A DNA stretch of 44,077 nucleotides from contig CAJNOQ010000656.1 of the NCBI GenBank assembly GCA_905250885.1, positions 1-44,077 of the forward strand. The letters run 5' to 3'. The DNA comes from Didymodactylos carnosus (Eukaryota > Rotifera > Eurotatoria > Philodinida > Philodinidae). The notes below the pieces were generated by a model that was not told the origin of the DNA, did no database searches, and saw nothing but the letters and a program-made list of their open reading frames with translations. Shown piece by piece: positions 1 through 11,201 of the stretch; the stretch's first letter is position 1, and every line of letters begins with the position of its first letter. The translations under genes and the position numbers were made by a program.

Positions 1-1950
1 AAGTTAAAACTATTGAGTTCTATAGAGTAATCAATGCTGTATCCAAGCATATAAAAATAAAAAATCTCGGCCGTTTTACTGGAATACAGTAAACCGAAGA
101 AAACGGTCAAAAATAACGTAATCAAGCGGTACACGACCTTTCTTTGCAAAGTTATAGAACAAGAAAAGCCCTAAATTATCAGCTCAAAGCTACAGAAATA
201 ATAAATTAATTTAGGGTTTTTCTTGTACGTTCTATAACTTTGCAAAGAAAGGTCATGTATAGCTGGCAGATGTCTCATTTTAATCAGAAATTTGCGGGTC
301 ACAATTATCTTTTATTAAGAAAATTTTTGATTATTTTTTAGATTTTCTGAAAAACTGGTTTTCCAGAAAACCACTCTATTGACGCCTAGCGGGCCGTCTC
401 ATATTGATATTCGGAATCAGCATGATCGATAACCTATAACCCACTAGATTTCGATCAAAAAGCGAGGTATCACCTGTTTTCTTGTAAGAAATCAGAGTCT
501 TTAGACCTTTTCCCAAGATAGTCATCAGCCAAACTTCATTTTCTCCAATTTGTAGATTCTGAATTCATCTTTCAGATGAAAAAAGACTTTTTCAAGTTCT
601 GTGCGGAATGACAGACTAGCAAAAGCGTCGAAAGTTAGTGAAAAATAGGCACAAAGCAGCGATATCAGTGTCTTTTTGCTGTAATGATAAGGTAAACATT
701 TTTCAGCTCTCGTATTAGGGATCTGCGGTCTTCATCATAATCTTAAAAGCTTTATTGAAATATAGTAGGCATGGATAATCACGGTGAGGATCGGTGCAAT
801 GATGGTCAGTTTCACACAGATTCATTCCAATAATTTTCTCTAAGTCGTCTGTAGACACGTTTGTGCAATGCAGTCACGTTGTGTAAGTCATAGCTGCTCA
901 ATCAAATAACCTACGCAATCAGAAAACAACTTATTTTGTAGCCTGGATATTTTTCTTTAAATTTTTGTTGTTTTTATGTAAATGCAAATATAATTTAATT
1001 TGTTGAATAAATATGTGAAATAGAATGTACGAGAAGATTTTTATTGAGAATGGTGGCTTTTTAAAAAATTAAAGAAGAAAAATTCATCAGGTAAATAAAA
1101 TTTCCCCAAAACGGACAAAATTAGTCCTAAAAACGGTCAATGATATTGTTTTTAAAAATTTCTACTAAAATATAAATGTTCACTTCTTAGATGAGAATAA
1201 GCAAACGCTTATGTGATACTTTGTTTTTATTCTTTTATTCTTATAGAACAGTATTTTTGGTGATAACAAATAAGTATTTGTTTATTTGTGAGACTGAAGT
1301 AAACGCTTTCGAAAAAAAATGGGTATGGAAACAAAAGCAAAAATGCTCTCGAAAATATTAAGTCACTATTAACTCACTATGAGTTAATTTTGAAAAAAAA
1401 TTATCTGTTCAGTTCGGTTCAGTTTCAGCAGACATTTCAATTTGTTTCAATCCGGTTGGGAAAAAGCACGAACAGATTTCGTCTCTGAAATTAATTAATT
1501 TTCGAATATAAAAGTTTAACTCTTCAATCTTTTAGATTTTTAGGAAAAGTTTCACAAAAAGCGTTTTGACGTTGGTACCTTTAATCCAAATTGTACTAAT
1601 ACCAAGCCTTGTTTGACACATACATAAGTTCATAAAAGACATAATTAAATAAATATTTATTTATATACACATTTTCAGAAGACCCGCTATTACATTAAAA
1701 TGATTTGATTTACTGAGAAGCGCTTCCGCTGTCCTTTCGAAAATTGACAATTTTGCCCTTGATTAGTGTATTGGAGAATTTCTCATGGTGTAACTCAAAT
1801 CCACATATTTTTATCTACGTATATACACGACAATCAGTCACCACTTCAATTCTTTGTGTAGTATATAGTGTTTAAAATCATTTTCAAACATCATATTTAA
1901 CATACAGACATTTTAAGTACAACAACAACAACAACAACAACAAAAATATA
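1..1950. other. Intergenic, AT-rich, one MITE copy
   Basis: No credible coding region is seen on either strand. A palindromic repeat lies at about 131-385 (listed separately). A (CAA)n microsatellite at about 1920-1942 lies just downstream of the stop codon of the minus-strand gene that ends at 1953. The rest is AT-rich sequence with no structure I could identify. Confidence 0.6.
131..385. repeat. Palindromic MITE, copy 1
   Basis: The sequence starting ACACGACCTTTCTTTGCAAA at 131 returns in reverse complement, ending about 259 (TTTGCAAAGAAAGGTCATGT), with a short loop containing TCAGCTCAAAGCTACAGAAA. The right arm continues through CTCATTTTAATCAGAAATTT and on to a GGTTTTCCAGAAAACC palindrome near 370. 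A second copy at 40012-40304 shares the arms, the loop core and these flanks, so this is a dispersed family. The left arm of this copy is shorter than the right, so it is probably truncated. No open reading frame is present. Confidence 0.8.
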
Positions 1951-1952
1951 GA

Positions 1953-2285
1953 TTACAACCGATGTAAAATTTTTTTTTTAGCAATACAGCCTTTAAATGA
2001 TATATAACGTACATCAAATTCTCCTTTTTCTACTGGATCATGTTTATAGAGTTCATCATAACATTCAGAGGATATACATTTTCTAATACAATTTAATTTT
2101 TCAATCTCTTCAACAACATTTAAACATTGTTGTTGTTGACATTGTTGAATGAAATGTTTTAATTTTTCTTCTAACGTTTTACTATATTTATATTGATAGT
2201 GAACAAATTTATAATCTGATTCGATTGAATAATAACAATTTAGAATTGGTATGATGAAAAAAACAATAGTTAAATAATAATGCAT
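1953..2285 (-). CDS. Small secreted cysteine-rich protein
   Basis: A single-exon frame of 110 residues. Residues 1-16 are strongly hydrophobic (MHYYLTIVFFIIPILN), as in a signal peptide, with cleavage likely near residue 17-20. The mature part has six cysteines at 49, 54, 66, 70, 75 and 100, followed by a short basic tail. The core reads CISSECYDELY, then DPVEKGEFDVR and FKGC. A C-x3-C-x4-C-Y pattern followed by an acidic DPxExGExDxR motif recalls a small conserved family of uncharacterised eukaryotic secreted proteins (DUF4787-like, from memory; unconfirmed). No enzymatic residues are evident, and function is unknown. The ATG at 2285 is chosen because it begins the hydrophobic leader. A possible terminal exon of another gene ends only 5 bp upstream of it (see 2291-2361). 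Confidence 0.62.
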   Translation of the reverse strand: MHYYLTIVFFIIPILNCYYSIESDYKFVHYQYKYSKTLEEKLKHFIQQCQQQQCLNVVEEIEKLNCIRKCISSECYDELYKHDPVEKGEFDVRYISFKGCIAKKKILHRL

Positions 2286-2290
2286 TGTTT

Positions 2291-2361
2291 TTAATTTTTA
2301 TTCTTAACAACAGACCATTTCTCACATTCTTGATATTCACGTTGGCATGATTTTACAGTTT
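2291..2361 (-). CDS. Possible terminal exon, unrecognised
   Basis: On the minus strand a TTTTTAG splice acceptor is followed by 71 bases encoding TVKSCQREYQECEKW and a basic end, then TAA. It has two cysteines in a C-x6-C spacing. No upstream exon could be assigned. The stop codon lies 5 bp before the ATG of the secreted cysteine-rich gene. It could be the last exon of a neighbouring gene or chance; short length makes it weak. Confidence 0.2.
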
Positions 2362-5196
2362 CTAAAAACATAAGAAAAGCCGTTCATCTACTTTAATTGG
2401 ATATTTAGATTCTACGCCTACCGAAACAAGATTAAACAGCAATGTTTTAATTATTTTAAAAGAATACATTTGTGCCTGGTTGTTGAATAAAACAAGTCTG
2501 AAAATGAAACATAAATTAATGACTATGAAAAACATAATGTTTTAATTAATGAACATTTTTGTACAAGATTTTAGTAAAAAAAAAAGTTATATGTAGAATG
2601 AACTATTTTTGAAAACATTTTTATACATTTATTATGAAACTATAAACCTTTTGATATGAATATTCTCATATACATGTCAAAAAAAGGTTAAAAACAAATT
2701 ATATTTCGTATCTATTGTTCTTTTGTGCAACTATTACACAATAAAACGTTAAATACAACAACAGATCATTACAAAACAATATAGTCAAACATTGCAATAA
2801 AAACGTTTTTCATAGTGTTATGTACGACGAAATTAACAAACGATCTTGATAAAGAAAATAAACACCACTGCTATTAAAACGAATAATCAAAGATAATTAT
2901 ACAAGAATGCAAGTTAAAGACAATTATAGGCATTTAATACAATAAATAAACTATTAAGTGAACAACAAATATCTAGACCAATAAGGCGCAACGGGTTAAA
3001 CCTAAAATAATTTACATCATAGACTTGATCAGACGACTGTTATAGTTTTTAATTATTTTATGCCTGTTTTCTTAACTTACTCCGATTTCGCATGAAAATA
3101 CATTCTTTTCGTTGATCTAATAGATAAACAACACGACTGATTACTGGTAGTAAAATCAAACAAAACAAAATCTTGTTTTTTTTGTTACTATCTGACGAAC
3201 TGATTTTTCTATTTAAATAGTTAATCTTATTGATGATTTATGTTTTAGTACAACTGTTTAGAAATCGATTCACAAATGATGAACGAATTTATTCAATTGT
3301 AGGAAAAATGCTTTCAGAAATCAAAAATGGAATATATTTTGAATAATGCGATAAGAGTTAACAAGAATATGGAAAACTTTTTGTTACATACAAATTAATA
3401 GAGAATTTGATCAACATTTTTTATTGTGTTGAACTTGATCAAAACTACATATTACCAAGTCATGTAATGGTGGTTTGAAAATTTGAGTATATCATAAAAC
3501 CAAGCATATTTTGAATTGTAATGCGTTGTTTTGACGTTGTTTTGATATCTAAGAATAAATAATAATAAATTGTTAAGGTACGAGAGACGGGCAGAATATC
3601 AAAGTGATAGAACAATTTCAACATAAATTCGTTTCAACATCTAGCTCATTTATTATGTTTAGTCAACAAATATAACAAGAACAAAAATTAAGAGAAACTA
3701 TTAAAAGATATAAAATAAATGTTCAAAAAATTTTTTCGAACAAAGACAGTTCATATGTAAGGTGTTTCTCACTAATATTTCTGTCGTATTTCATCCTATA
3801 TTTAGAAAAATTTTCAGAGAATGATACGAATAATAAAGTATGATTGTGGTTAAATTTTCGCTCTGTGTGTCTATTCCTCACAGAATTTTCGCAAATTCCA
3901 GGCAGTCATTGTAGCTATGAATGTACAGAAATGAGAAATTCATATCTCCCTAAAAATCCTATCCGACCAAATAAAACATCGATAACATCATCACACGAGT
4001 AGATTGAATATTTCGAAATCGTTTACTTAATCTTTATAGGTCTTTTATCCGATTTGTCCGATTATGTAGAAATAAACCTTTCCAATTATATATAAAAACT
4101 TATAAGGGACAATCCCTTAAAACAAGGTTTGTACAACCATTGAGAAAAGCGATCATCCGGTCAAAAAATAGATCTAGAACGTATGAAATAATCTAGAAAT
4201 CAACTTTTTAGACCTTCATATTGAAAAATGAGCGAGATATGAATTTTTGTGTATAAAATTATTTTATTTATTTTTATTTATCATTCTACTTATGATTTCA
4301 ACAAAAAATATTGGAAAATTTGTTGGTGGTACTTATTGTAGTTTTTTTGTAGACACAAGGCCCATGGTATAACAGAATAAAAAGTAGCTCATTTTGTGGA
4401 GAATTGTTTGTTCTACAAACTAGCAGTAAAAATTTTGTAGGACCAGTCAATCTAGCTTAGTGGGAGAAATTTTACGTGAAAACTGTAAATTCAAATTTTC
4501 CAGTTCTAGTTCTTAGATTTGATAACTACCTTATCTGTAGAGAATTTTGTGTTCTTTCGACTGATATATAATTCGAAGGTTTTTAATGTATCTTGATTTT
4601 CGAGATTTTTCGCTGGGTTCTTCGAAGAAAATTTATATCTCGCTCATTTTTCGGTAGTTGAAGATCTAAAAACTAGATTTCTAGGTTATTTTGTACGCTC
4701 GACATGATGAGTACACTTAAACAAAATCTATTTTTGATCGGGTGACACACCTATTTAGTCATGCATCATATTAGTGCGGGCTGTCTCTTAAATTAAACCC
4801 ATCTCTGGAAAACTCTTTAGGACATTTTGATGACGACTTCTCTTTTATACATTCTTAAAGTGGTATCTGCTGTGTGAACCATGTTTGTCTCAAAAACGAT
4901 ATTTTTTTAGGGAGAGTGGATCACCTTAATAAATAGAGGGGAGAGAAAGAAGTTTGTTGGAAACGACAATGCATAACTACAACAGATTACCATATGGTTT
5001 TGGGGTTTCAATGATACTCAACTACAGTTTTCTTTCTTGCTCTCAGTTATTATGTAGTCTTTTATGATATGCTGAAATCTCAGTTTTATGATATTATGAT
5101 TATTAAAGTATAATATCCGTTATTATAACTGATGATCGACTTTGGAGCTTGACATGTTTGTTCATCAGAACTATCATGAGTGACAAAAGTTTGTTT
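2362..5196. other. Intergenic, AT-rich with one foldback
   Basis: No coding region is supported here. The only structure seen is the long inverted repeat at 4103-4790. The rest is low-complexity AT-rich DNA. Confidence 0.55.
4103..4790. mobile_element. Foldback element
   Basis: The left arm (about 4103-4250) includes GTCAAAAAATAGATCTAGAA, AATCTAGAAATCAACTTTTT and GAAAAATGAGCGAGATATGA. The reverse complement of these, diverged, occupies about 4630-4790 (ATATCTCGCTCATTTTTC, AGATTTCTAGGTTATTT, AATCTATTTTTGATC). The outer ends also pair, AAGGGACA against TGTCTCTT. The spacer of about 380 bp has no open frame. This is the structure of a non-autonomous foldback DNA element. The target-site duplication was not resolved. 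Confidence 0.7.
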
Positions 5197-6582
5197 TGTT
5201 TTTCCATTTTAATACACTGTACAAATACGCCTATAGAGTAAGTTGGAGTAATTCTGGACAACCTCTTTGATTTTCACAGTATTTTGAGCGTAGCTGAAGC
5301 ATTTTTAGTCGGGAAAAAAAACAACACTTCACAGGTGGATAGACCGGACATTTTTCTACCTACTAATGTTTGTTATTCTATCTACAAATAAGATTAATTA
5401 GTACTCATAAATTTCCAGAGAGTTCCTATCAAATGTCCATAATTACCCCAAATGGGGTAGTTAGTTTAATTTATTTAACGAGGATTGTAATATACAAAAA
5501 ACTTTTCCTTTCTGCATATAACAATAAATAGAGTAGCACAAGAAGTAAAGAATGTTAAGTGAAACTTTTAGTGTCAACTATGTATTTATGGACATTGTTT
5601 ACGATAAGGATGCTTTTGCTCTAGGGTGAGATTAATTGACTCTTTTAGAATGAGTCCAGTAGTTTGTGGTAATGCGGTAATCGATTTTATACGATTCAAC
5701 AAGATAGATCTTTCCTGGACAAATCGAAGGCATTTTAAAAAGTAATGCTCAGCTGTTTCAGACTTATTATAAGGACTACAATTTGGTGTCGTAACGAAGT
5801 GACATTTATATTGGTCTGTTAATAGAAAGCTAAAGCCTAGGCGTATACGGGTCAGATGGATAATGTTTATCCGACTTCCTACATTGTACCAAACTGGTGG
5901 CCGAGATGAAAAACTTAGGAAACTTTTCAATTTCATAGAGAAGTTCTCAGTAGCTGTGATAGATCGCATTTCGTAAGGCAGTTTGTTCCAGTCATGTATA
6001 ACGTTCGCTAGTACTGACCTATCTAAAGATGTGTTGGATGTTGGAGGAACTATATCTATTGGTACATAGTGGCCCGTCTGTCTAGTATTTGTGTCTCTTT
6101 TTAACGTAATTAGACTTCTCAGGAAGGAAGGAGACTAATTGTGTATGATTTTATGGATCAATTTTAATTTAGAATATTGAATTATTTGCCTAACAGATGG
6201 TATACTACTAAACGTGCACAATTGTACTATGCTAAACGGCACAATTGTTCAGAATCATGAGCTCTATCATATATGTAAAAACCGGAAAAAAAAGTCTATT
6301 TTCACTGATTCCTGTAGAGAATATGAATACTGTTATTTTGAACGGTCTTTCGTCCATTACAATCAAAAGAAAAATTTAATTAGAATCAATTGATTGTCAA
6401 TGAAGGTTTTAATTAAATGTTTATAAAACTGTTCGGTCTATCTACCTGTGAAGTGTTGTTTTTTTCTCGAGTAAAAATGCTTCCGCTACGCTTAAAATAC
6501 TGTGAAAATCAAAGAGGCTGTCCAGAATTACTCTAACTTACTCTATAGACGTATTTGTGCAGTGTATTAAAATGGAAAAACA
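5197..6582. mobile_element. Foldback element enclosing LINE fragment
   Basis: Inverted arms of about 160 bp: the left (5197-5365) carries TTTTTCCATTTTAATACACT, TACGCCTATAGAGTAAGTT and AACAACACTTCACAGGT; the right (about 6430-6582) carries their reverse complements, including ACCTGTGAAGTGTTGTT and AACTTACTCTATAGACGTA. The arms are over 85 percent alike by eye. The interior of about 1.06 kb contains a decayed minus-strand reverse-transcriptase C-terminus (5586-6137). Either the LINE piece inserted into the foldback or the foldback captured it. Confidence 0.75.
5586..6137 (-). pseudogene. Non-LTR retrotransposon RT C-terminal fragment
   Basis: Reading the minus strand from about 6137 to 5586 gives an open frame of about 180 residues containing DRSVLANVIHDWNKLPYEMR, then RIRLGFSF, then a C-x6-C spacing and SETAEHYFLKCLRF. 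The order WNxLP, RLG, Cys pair, ExAEHxxxxC is the usual C-terminal tail of non-LTR (LINE) reverse transcriptases found in animals. The catalytic core is absent and an in-frame TAG precedes the segment at its upstream edge, so this is a fragment, not a working element. It sits between the arms of the 5197-6582 foldback. Confidence 0.75.
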
Positions 6583-6969
6583 GTATCTCCATCAAAATCA
6601 TATATTTTTCTTTTCGCCCCGTCACATATGAACAGGCATTTTTTTTTCTTTTTCCTTGGGGGAAACAATCGGTTAAGTTACTGTATGATTGATGTTTTTC
6701 TTCATGTAGCAACATGGGGAAAAGGGGCGAAAAAGCATTTTTTTTCTTTTCTGTTTCTTCATCTTGTTCGTGTACTCAGTATGTTTGTTCTTTTCCCTTC
6801 TCCATCGTTCCTCTTCTTGAATCACATGCTTGTCGTATTTTATATATAAACTGCGTTTATACTTAGTCGTAGTTTCATTCTGTTATTTGCTCTTGTACCT
6901 TTGACGCACCTTATTGCAGAAGCTCACCTATATATACATATACATACATACAATTGTTCATAGTACAAA
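6583..6969. other. Upstream region of the SQSTM1 gene
   Basis: This 387-base gap holds only T-rich sequence and short spurious frames. TTATTGCAG near 6911-6919 could be an acceptor for a 5'-UTR intron, followed by TATATATACATATACATACA before the ATG at 6970. No promoter element could be assigned. Confidence 0.35.
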
Positions 6970-9251
6970 ATGACGTCCTTGGTTTATATTAAAGCTTATT
7001 ATACAAATTCAAACCAAGCTCAAGCTGAAATACGCCGCTTTACGGTAAGTTTACAATATTTCATAATGACTCCGCGAAATATTCTCTACGAGGCTTCACG
7101 ATTGAGACCACTTTTTATGCTTATTAGTTAGATTCAGAGAGTGGTCTTAATCTGGAATAAAGAATTTATTCTTTTATACAAAACGAAACACTTTGTACGC
7201 TGTATACCATTTAAAAAAATATCCCAACATAACAGAACACAACAAACAGAACAATCATGTTTTAGGCGCATACTTGTCATCATCTTTCACATTACGATTC
7301 TTATCTAGCACAATCATATAACGGTGACATAATGAAAGTATTGCTTGATAAGCTTCTAAATCCAAAGTTTTATTTAAATAATTTTCCAAATAATAAACGA
7401 TCCTGGGTTTCTTCAGTTTTGATACGAGAAAAATGAAGAGTTATAGACATAGGATTTGTAAACAAAATCGAACTGAGATACTGTATTTCAAGATGATACT
7501 ACCCTTCATATTTATAGTCTTATGCAATTTAACAATGTCGCTTTAGGATCAATTTCAGAAATGGATGCGCTTTTAGCAGCGGTTATAAAAAATGCTTCAG
7601 TTTGTCTCGCTACCTACAACGGGTAATCCTTCCAAATTAGGGCATGATACGAAATTATAAAAAGTGTACAAAGTATTTCATTTTGTACAAAAGAACAAAT
7701 TCTCTATTCCAGATTGAGACCACTCTCCGAATCTAATTAATAAGCTTACAAAAAAGTGTCTCAGTTATGAAGGAGCCCTATTCATATGGATTTGTCTCTT
7801 ACGGAGTACTGATAGATTAATTGTTTATTGATAATTTTGAAAAGAGGATATTTTCTGACAAATGTTTTTGTATTTAGATTGATATTTCGCCAGGAAATGA
7901 CGTTTATCGTGATTTAACGACAAAGGTTGCTACATTTAATCCTGATATACAATTAAATGGTTTCACATTACAATATGTTGATGATGAAAATGAACGTATT
8001 ACATTCAGTTCAAATGATGAACTGCATTCAGCTATAGCAACAAATAAAGGTTCAACACTGAAAATATTTGTTACACCAAATGCTTCGTCTCAACAACAAA
8101 GAGAATCAACAGCAACAAGCACGGCAGTACCTGGAAGAGTTACTACTAATAATACAAGATCAGATGGTGAATGTCATGTTGGTGTCGTATGTGATGGATG
8201 CAATGGTCCTGTTATTGGTATACGTTACAAATGTTTTGTTTGTCCCAATTATGATTTGTGTGAACAATGTTCCGATAAAGGTATTCATTCTGAACATATT
8301 ACGCTTAAAATAACAAAACCAGGTAACAACGCTAGTGGTTCTTCCTATTACCATCCATACTGTCATCAAGGAAGACGTCATTTTGGTGGTCAAAATGATG
8401 GTGGGCACAGTTCACAACATCCGCATCACCGTCGGCGATTTTGGAATCATCATCAACAACAACGATCGTCAACCAGAGATACTCCAACAACAAATCAAAC
8501 ATCAGGTACCCCAACACCACCATTTCCATTTATCCCCGATCCACAATTTTTTGAATATATACAAAATCAATTACCTCAGTGGATGCCAAATGCTGAAAGT
8601 GCCGTTCATCTTCGAACACATATGCAACAACATTTCAACAACCTAAAAGAAAATAGCCAGAATCACATAACAAATTCAAAACATTACCTTGAAAATGTTG
8701 GAAAGTTTCTACAACAAGCACTCTCACCATTCGGCATTGATTGCGATTATTCTGTTGATGAGCATACAAAACAACAACAACAACAACCTACAGCTACTGA
8801 TGATCAACCAACTCAATCGCAACAACAAGAACATCCACAAAGTGCTGTTAATGATAGTAAAGAAATGCAAACAGAAAATGAAAGCGTTCCATTGACAAAA
8901 CTAACAGAATCAATCTCAACACCTATGGAATCTGTTAGTGCAGCCCTGCATGAACCAAGTGCTGTCCCAAAAACATCGGTTTATCCTGAATTACCAGCAA
9001 ATAATAACAATGGTAATAATGCTTCAATTTCAACAATTCTTAACGCCTTTAGAGCTACACAATCATCGACTTCAGCACCGCCGCCGCCAAAAATAAACAC
9101 GATGGACAAGCAAATTGATGAATGTGTCGAGTGTATGAAAGCAATGGGTTTTGTTGATACCAATGGTGTTCTTACAGAATTAGTACGTTCCAAAGAAGGA
9201 GATCTCAACCAGGTGTTGGATGCTATTAATCCAAGAAATTATAAAAATTAA
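6970..9251 (+). CDS. SQSTM1: p62/sequestosome-1 autophagy receptor
   Basis: Two exons, 6970-7044 and 7878-9251, joined in phase 0, give 482 residues (human p62 has 440). Residues 1-90 form a PB1 domain: Lys in VYIKAYY, the EIRRF basic cluster and the acidic OPCA stretch YVDDENERITF are all present, so both faces needed for head-to-tail polymerisation look intact. Residues about 125-170 are a ZZ zinc finger almost identical to p62 (CDGCNGPVIGIRYKC, CPNYDLCEQC, HSEH). A long Gln/Asn/Ser-rich linker follows, and a UBA domain ends the protein (about 437-480, ECVECMKAMGF, GDLNQVLDAI). Family knowledge: it binds ubiquitinated cargo and delivers it to autophagosomes. LC3-interacting motifs are not clear; YPEL in the linker is a weak candidate. 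Intron 1 is 833 bp because of a foldback insertion. A tandem paralogue follows at 10032. Confidence 0.94.
7092..7779. mobile_element. Foldback element in SQSTM1 intron 1
   Basis: The left arm (about 7092-7200) has GCTTATTAGTTAGATTCAGA, GAGTGGTCTTAATCTGGAAT and AAACACTTTGTAC. The right arm (about 7665-7779) has their reverse complements, including ATTCCAGATTGAGACCACTC and CTAATTAATAAGC. Each arm is about 110 bp and they differ by scattered substitutions. It fills most of the 833-bp intron. The corresponding intron of the tandem paralogue is only 168 bp and lacks it. Confidence 0.8.
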
Positions 9252-10031
9252 ATTTCAATACCATATAAACTTGTTAAACAAGGATTTATTTAATAAACAC
9301 TCGGCTTTTGTCTTATTTCAGCATTTATTTATGCCACGACATTTCTCTTAGAGATATTTTTTATGCTGCAAAAAAAAAAACATTCTTGTTCATTCATTTA
9401 TATTTAATAAAAGTTTAGCGAAAAAAGTAATTATTGAGTTTGATTAAAGAAAATGGCAAATAGAAAATTTGTGATATTGAACGGTTATTTTTATTATAAT
9501 ATTTTCCATCACTATTCTTGAAAAATGTAACTGAGTGATAGAAAAACGTCTTTTGAGTTTCAGGAGATATTCTGATTAAAGTGAAAATGTCTTCGCCGTA
9601 ATTAGACTTTAGCTAAACCAAAGTCTGGAAGTCAATATGATTAGATAACCTACCTATTTAAGCTTAGAATCTGCTATTATTGACTGGTCGCTGATATTTA
9701 AGAGCAAGTGAGCGGAATACTGAAACATCTGTATTTACTAACGAGAATGAAATAAAAACAACGTTGAAATACAGACTTGATGATTATTTTTTACGTATCA
9801 TGAAATAAAGGTATGATTTTTTACGCAAAAAAACGAAAGAAAGTGCGTCAGAACCTTGCTATCTCAAAACAAATTTACAGAAAGAGCAAAAAAAGAGAAG
9901 AAATAGAAAAATATAACAGAATTAGTCAGAAAAACAGCTGAAGTGCATTTTTTTCATTTTAATCTCCCTTACATTTTTATTTTGTAGATAGATTATGACT
10001 GACACAAGGAACGAAATTCGAACATCAAACA
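9252..10031. other. Gap between the two p62 paralogues
   Basis: A candidate polyadenylation signal AATAAA at 9292-9297 is about 40 bases after the stop of the upstream gene; another AATAAA lies near 9405. Otherwise no coding region, RNA gene or repeat structure is seen. The promoter of the downstream paralogue must lie here. Confidence 0.5.
9292..9297 (+). terminator. Candidate poly(A) signal of SQSTM1
   Basis: Canonical AATAAA 40 bases downstream of the TAA stop, in a T-rich 3' region. No cleavage site can be proven from sequence. Confidence 0.4.
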
Positions 10032-11201
10032 ATGACAACATCAACAATCATTGAAGAAGATTTAATATTTTTTAAAGCCTATTATATAGGCATAAATGAT
10101 TCTCAGGACGAAATTCGTCGATTTTCAGTAAGCATCTATTTTCTTTCAAAAATGCTGACATTCACAGATTTAGATGAATGTCAGTCAATAGTAACATTTA
10201 TCAAGTCTCCATTTTAGTGTTCCTAAAGCTTGATATCATTTCATTTTGAAAATCATTACTGTTATATTTGAATACTATCTTTTTTTTCCACATAGATCGA
10301 TATAACATCATCCAGCAGTATTTATCGTGAATTGGTAACAAAAGTAATTACTTACAATCCGAACATCCAAATAAATGGTTTTAAATTGCAATATATTGAC
10401 AATGAAAATGAACATATTACATTTTCAACGGACGAAGAATTAAAATGTGCAATAGCAACAAAGAAAGAATACTTATTAAAAATATTCGTTGTACCAAATT
10501 CAATTCAATCATTAATTCCATCACACTGTGATTATTGCCATAAGGAAATTATTCGTGGTGAATCCTATAAAATACATCATAAAACATTATGTAAAACATG
10601 TTTAACTCGACAGCACGAACGACGTCGTTCGTTAAAAAGTAGTTCATCATCGAAACAACCACGTCCATTGACCACATCACATCCATATTATTGTTATACA
10701 CATCCAAGAATGTCACCGTCATCACATGATACCTATCCCGATGTTCAGTATACACCATTTTCATTTATTCCACCATGCATAGTATCACCATTAACATCGA
10801 TTGCTGAACATTTAGATCGTATACATAAATTATCATCGATGTCTCTTGTTTCACAATCGCCAACAACAACTCAAACTACCACTACAACAACTTCGACACA
10901 AAATCAACCATTGGTTGATGATTTAAGTGACACAATGGGTACAACTCCATCTATTGCAATGCCGAATTTGAATACAATGAACTTATCATCGCATAAAACA
11001 CAAATAGAAGCAACTGCTACTGATTTAAAAAACGATGATAACGATTTTGAAAATAAACTTGATGAATGTGTTAATCGTTTAAAAACAATGGGTATTTTTC
11101 TCAATGAAAATGATTCATTAATTGATCTAATCAAATCGAACGATTATGACATCAATCTAGTATTAACCGCACTTAGTGTGAAAGAAACGAAGAATCGTTG
11201 A
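10032..11201 (+). CDS. p62-like paralogue with reduced zinc finger
   Basis: Two exons, 10032-10127 and 10296-11201, joined in phase 0, give 333 residues. The intron is at the same place as in the upstream p62 gene, just after EIRRF plus one residue, so the two arose by tandem duplication. The PB1 domain (about 1-98) keeps the Lys of FFKAYY, the EIRRF cluster and acidic YIDNENEHITF, and should still polymerise. In place of the ZZ finger there is only CDYCHKEI followed by TLCKTC (cysteines 110, 113, 131, 134); the middle Cys pair and the His pair of a ZZ are gone. A Ser/Thr-rich linker and a C-terminal UBA (LDECVNRLKTMGIF, DYDINLVLTAL) follow. It probably still binds ubiquitin and co-assembles with p62, without the ZZ's N-degron/RIP-type partner binding. 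That role is inferred. Confidence 0.86.

Noticed and set aside
6628..6849. Phenylalanine-rich plus-strand frame
   Set aside because: Translation of poly-T tracts just outside a foldback; no coding character.
8068..8408. Several alternative frames over the p62 linker and ZZ region
   Set aside because: Shadows of the real p62 exon, open because of CAA-rich low-complexity sequence.
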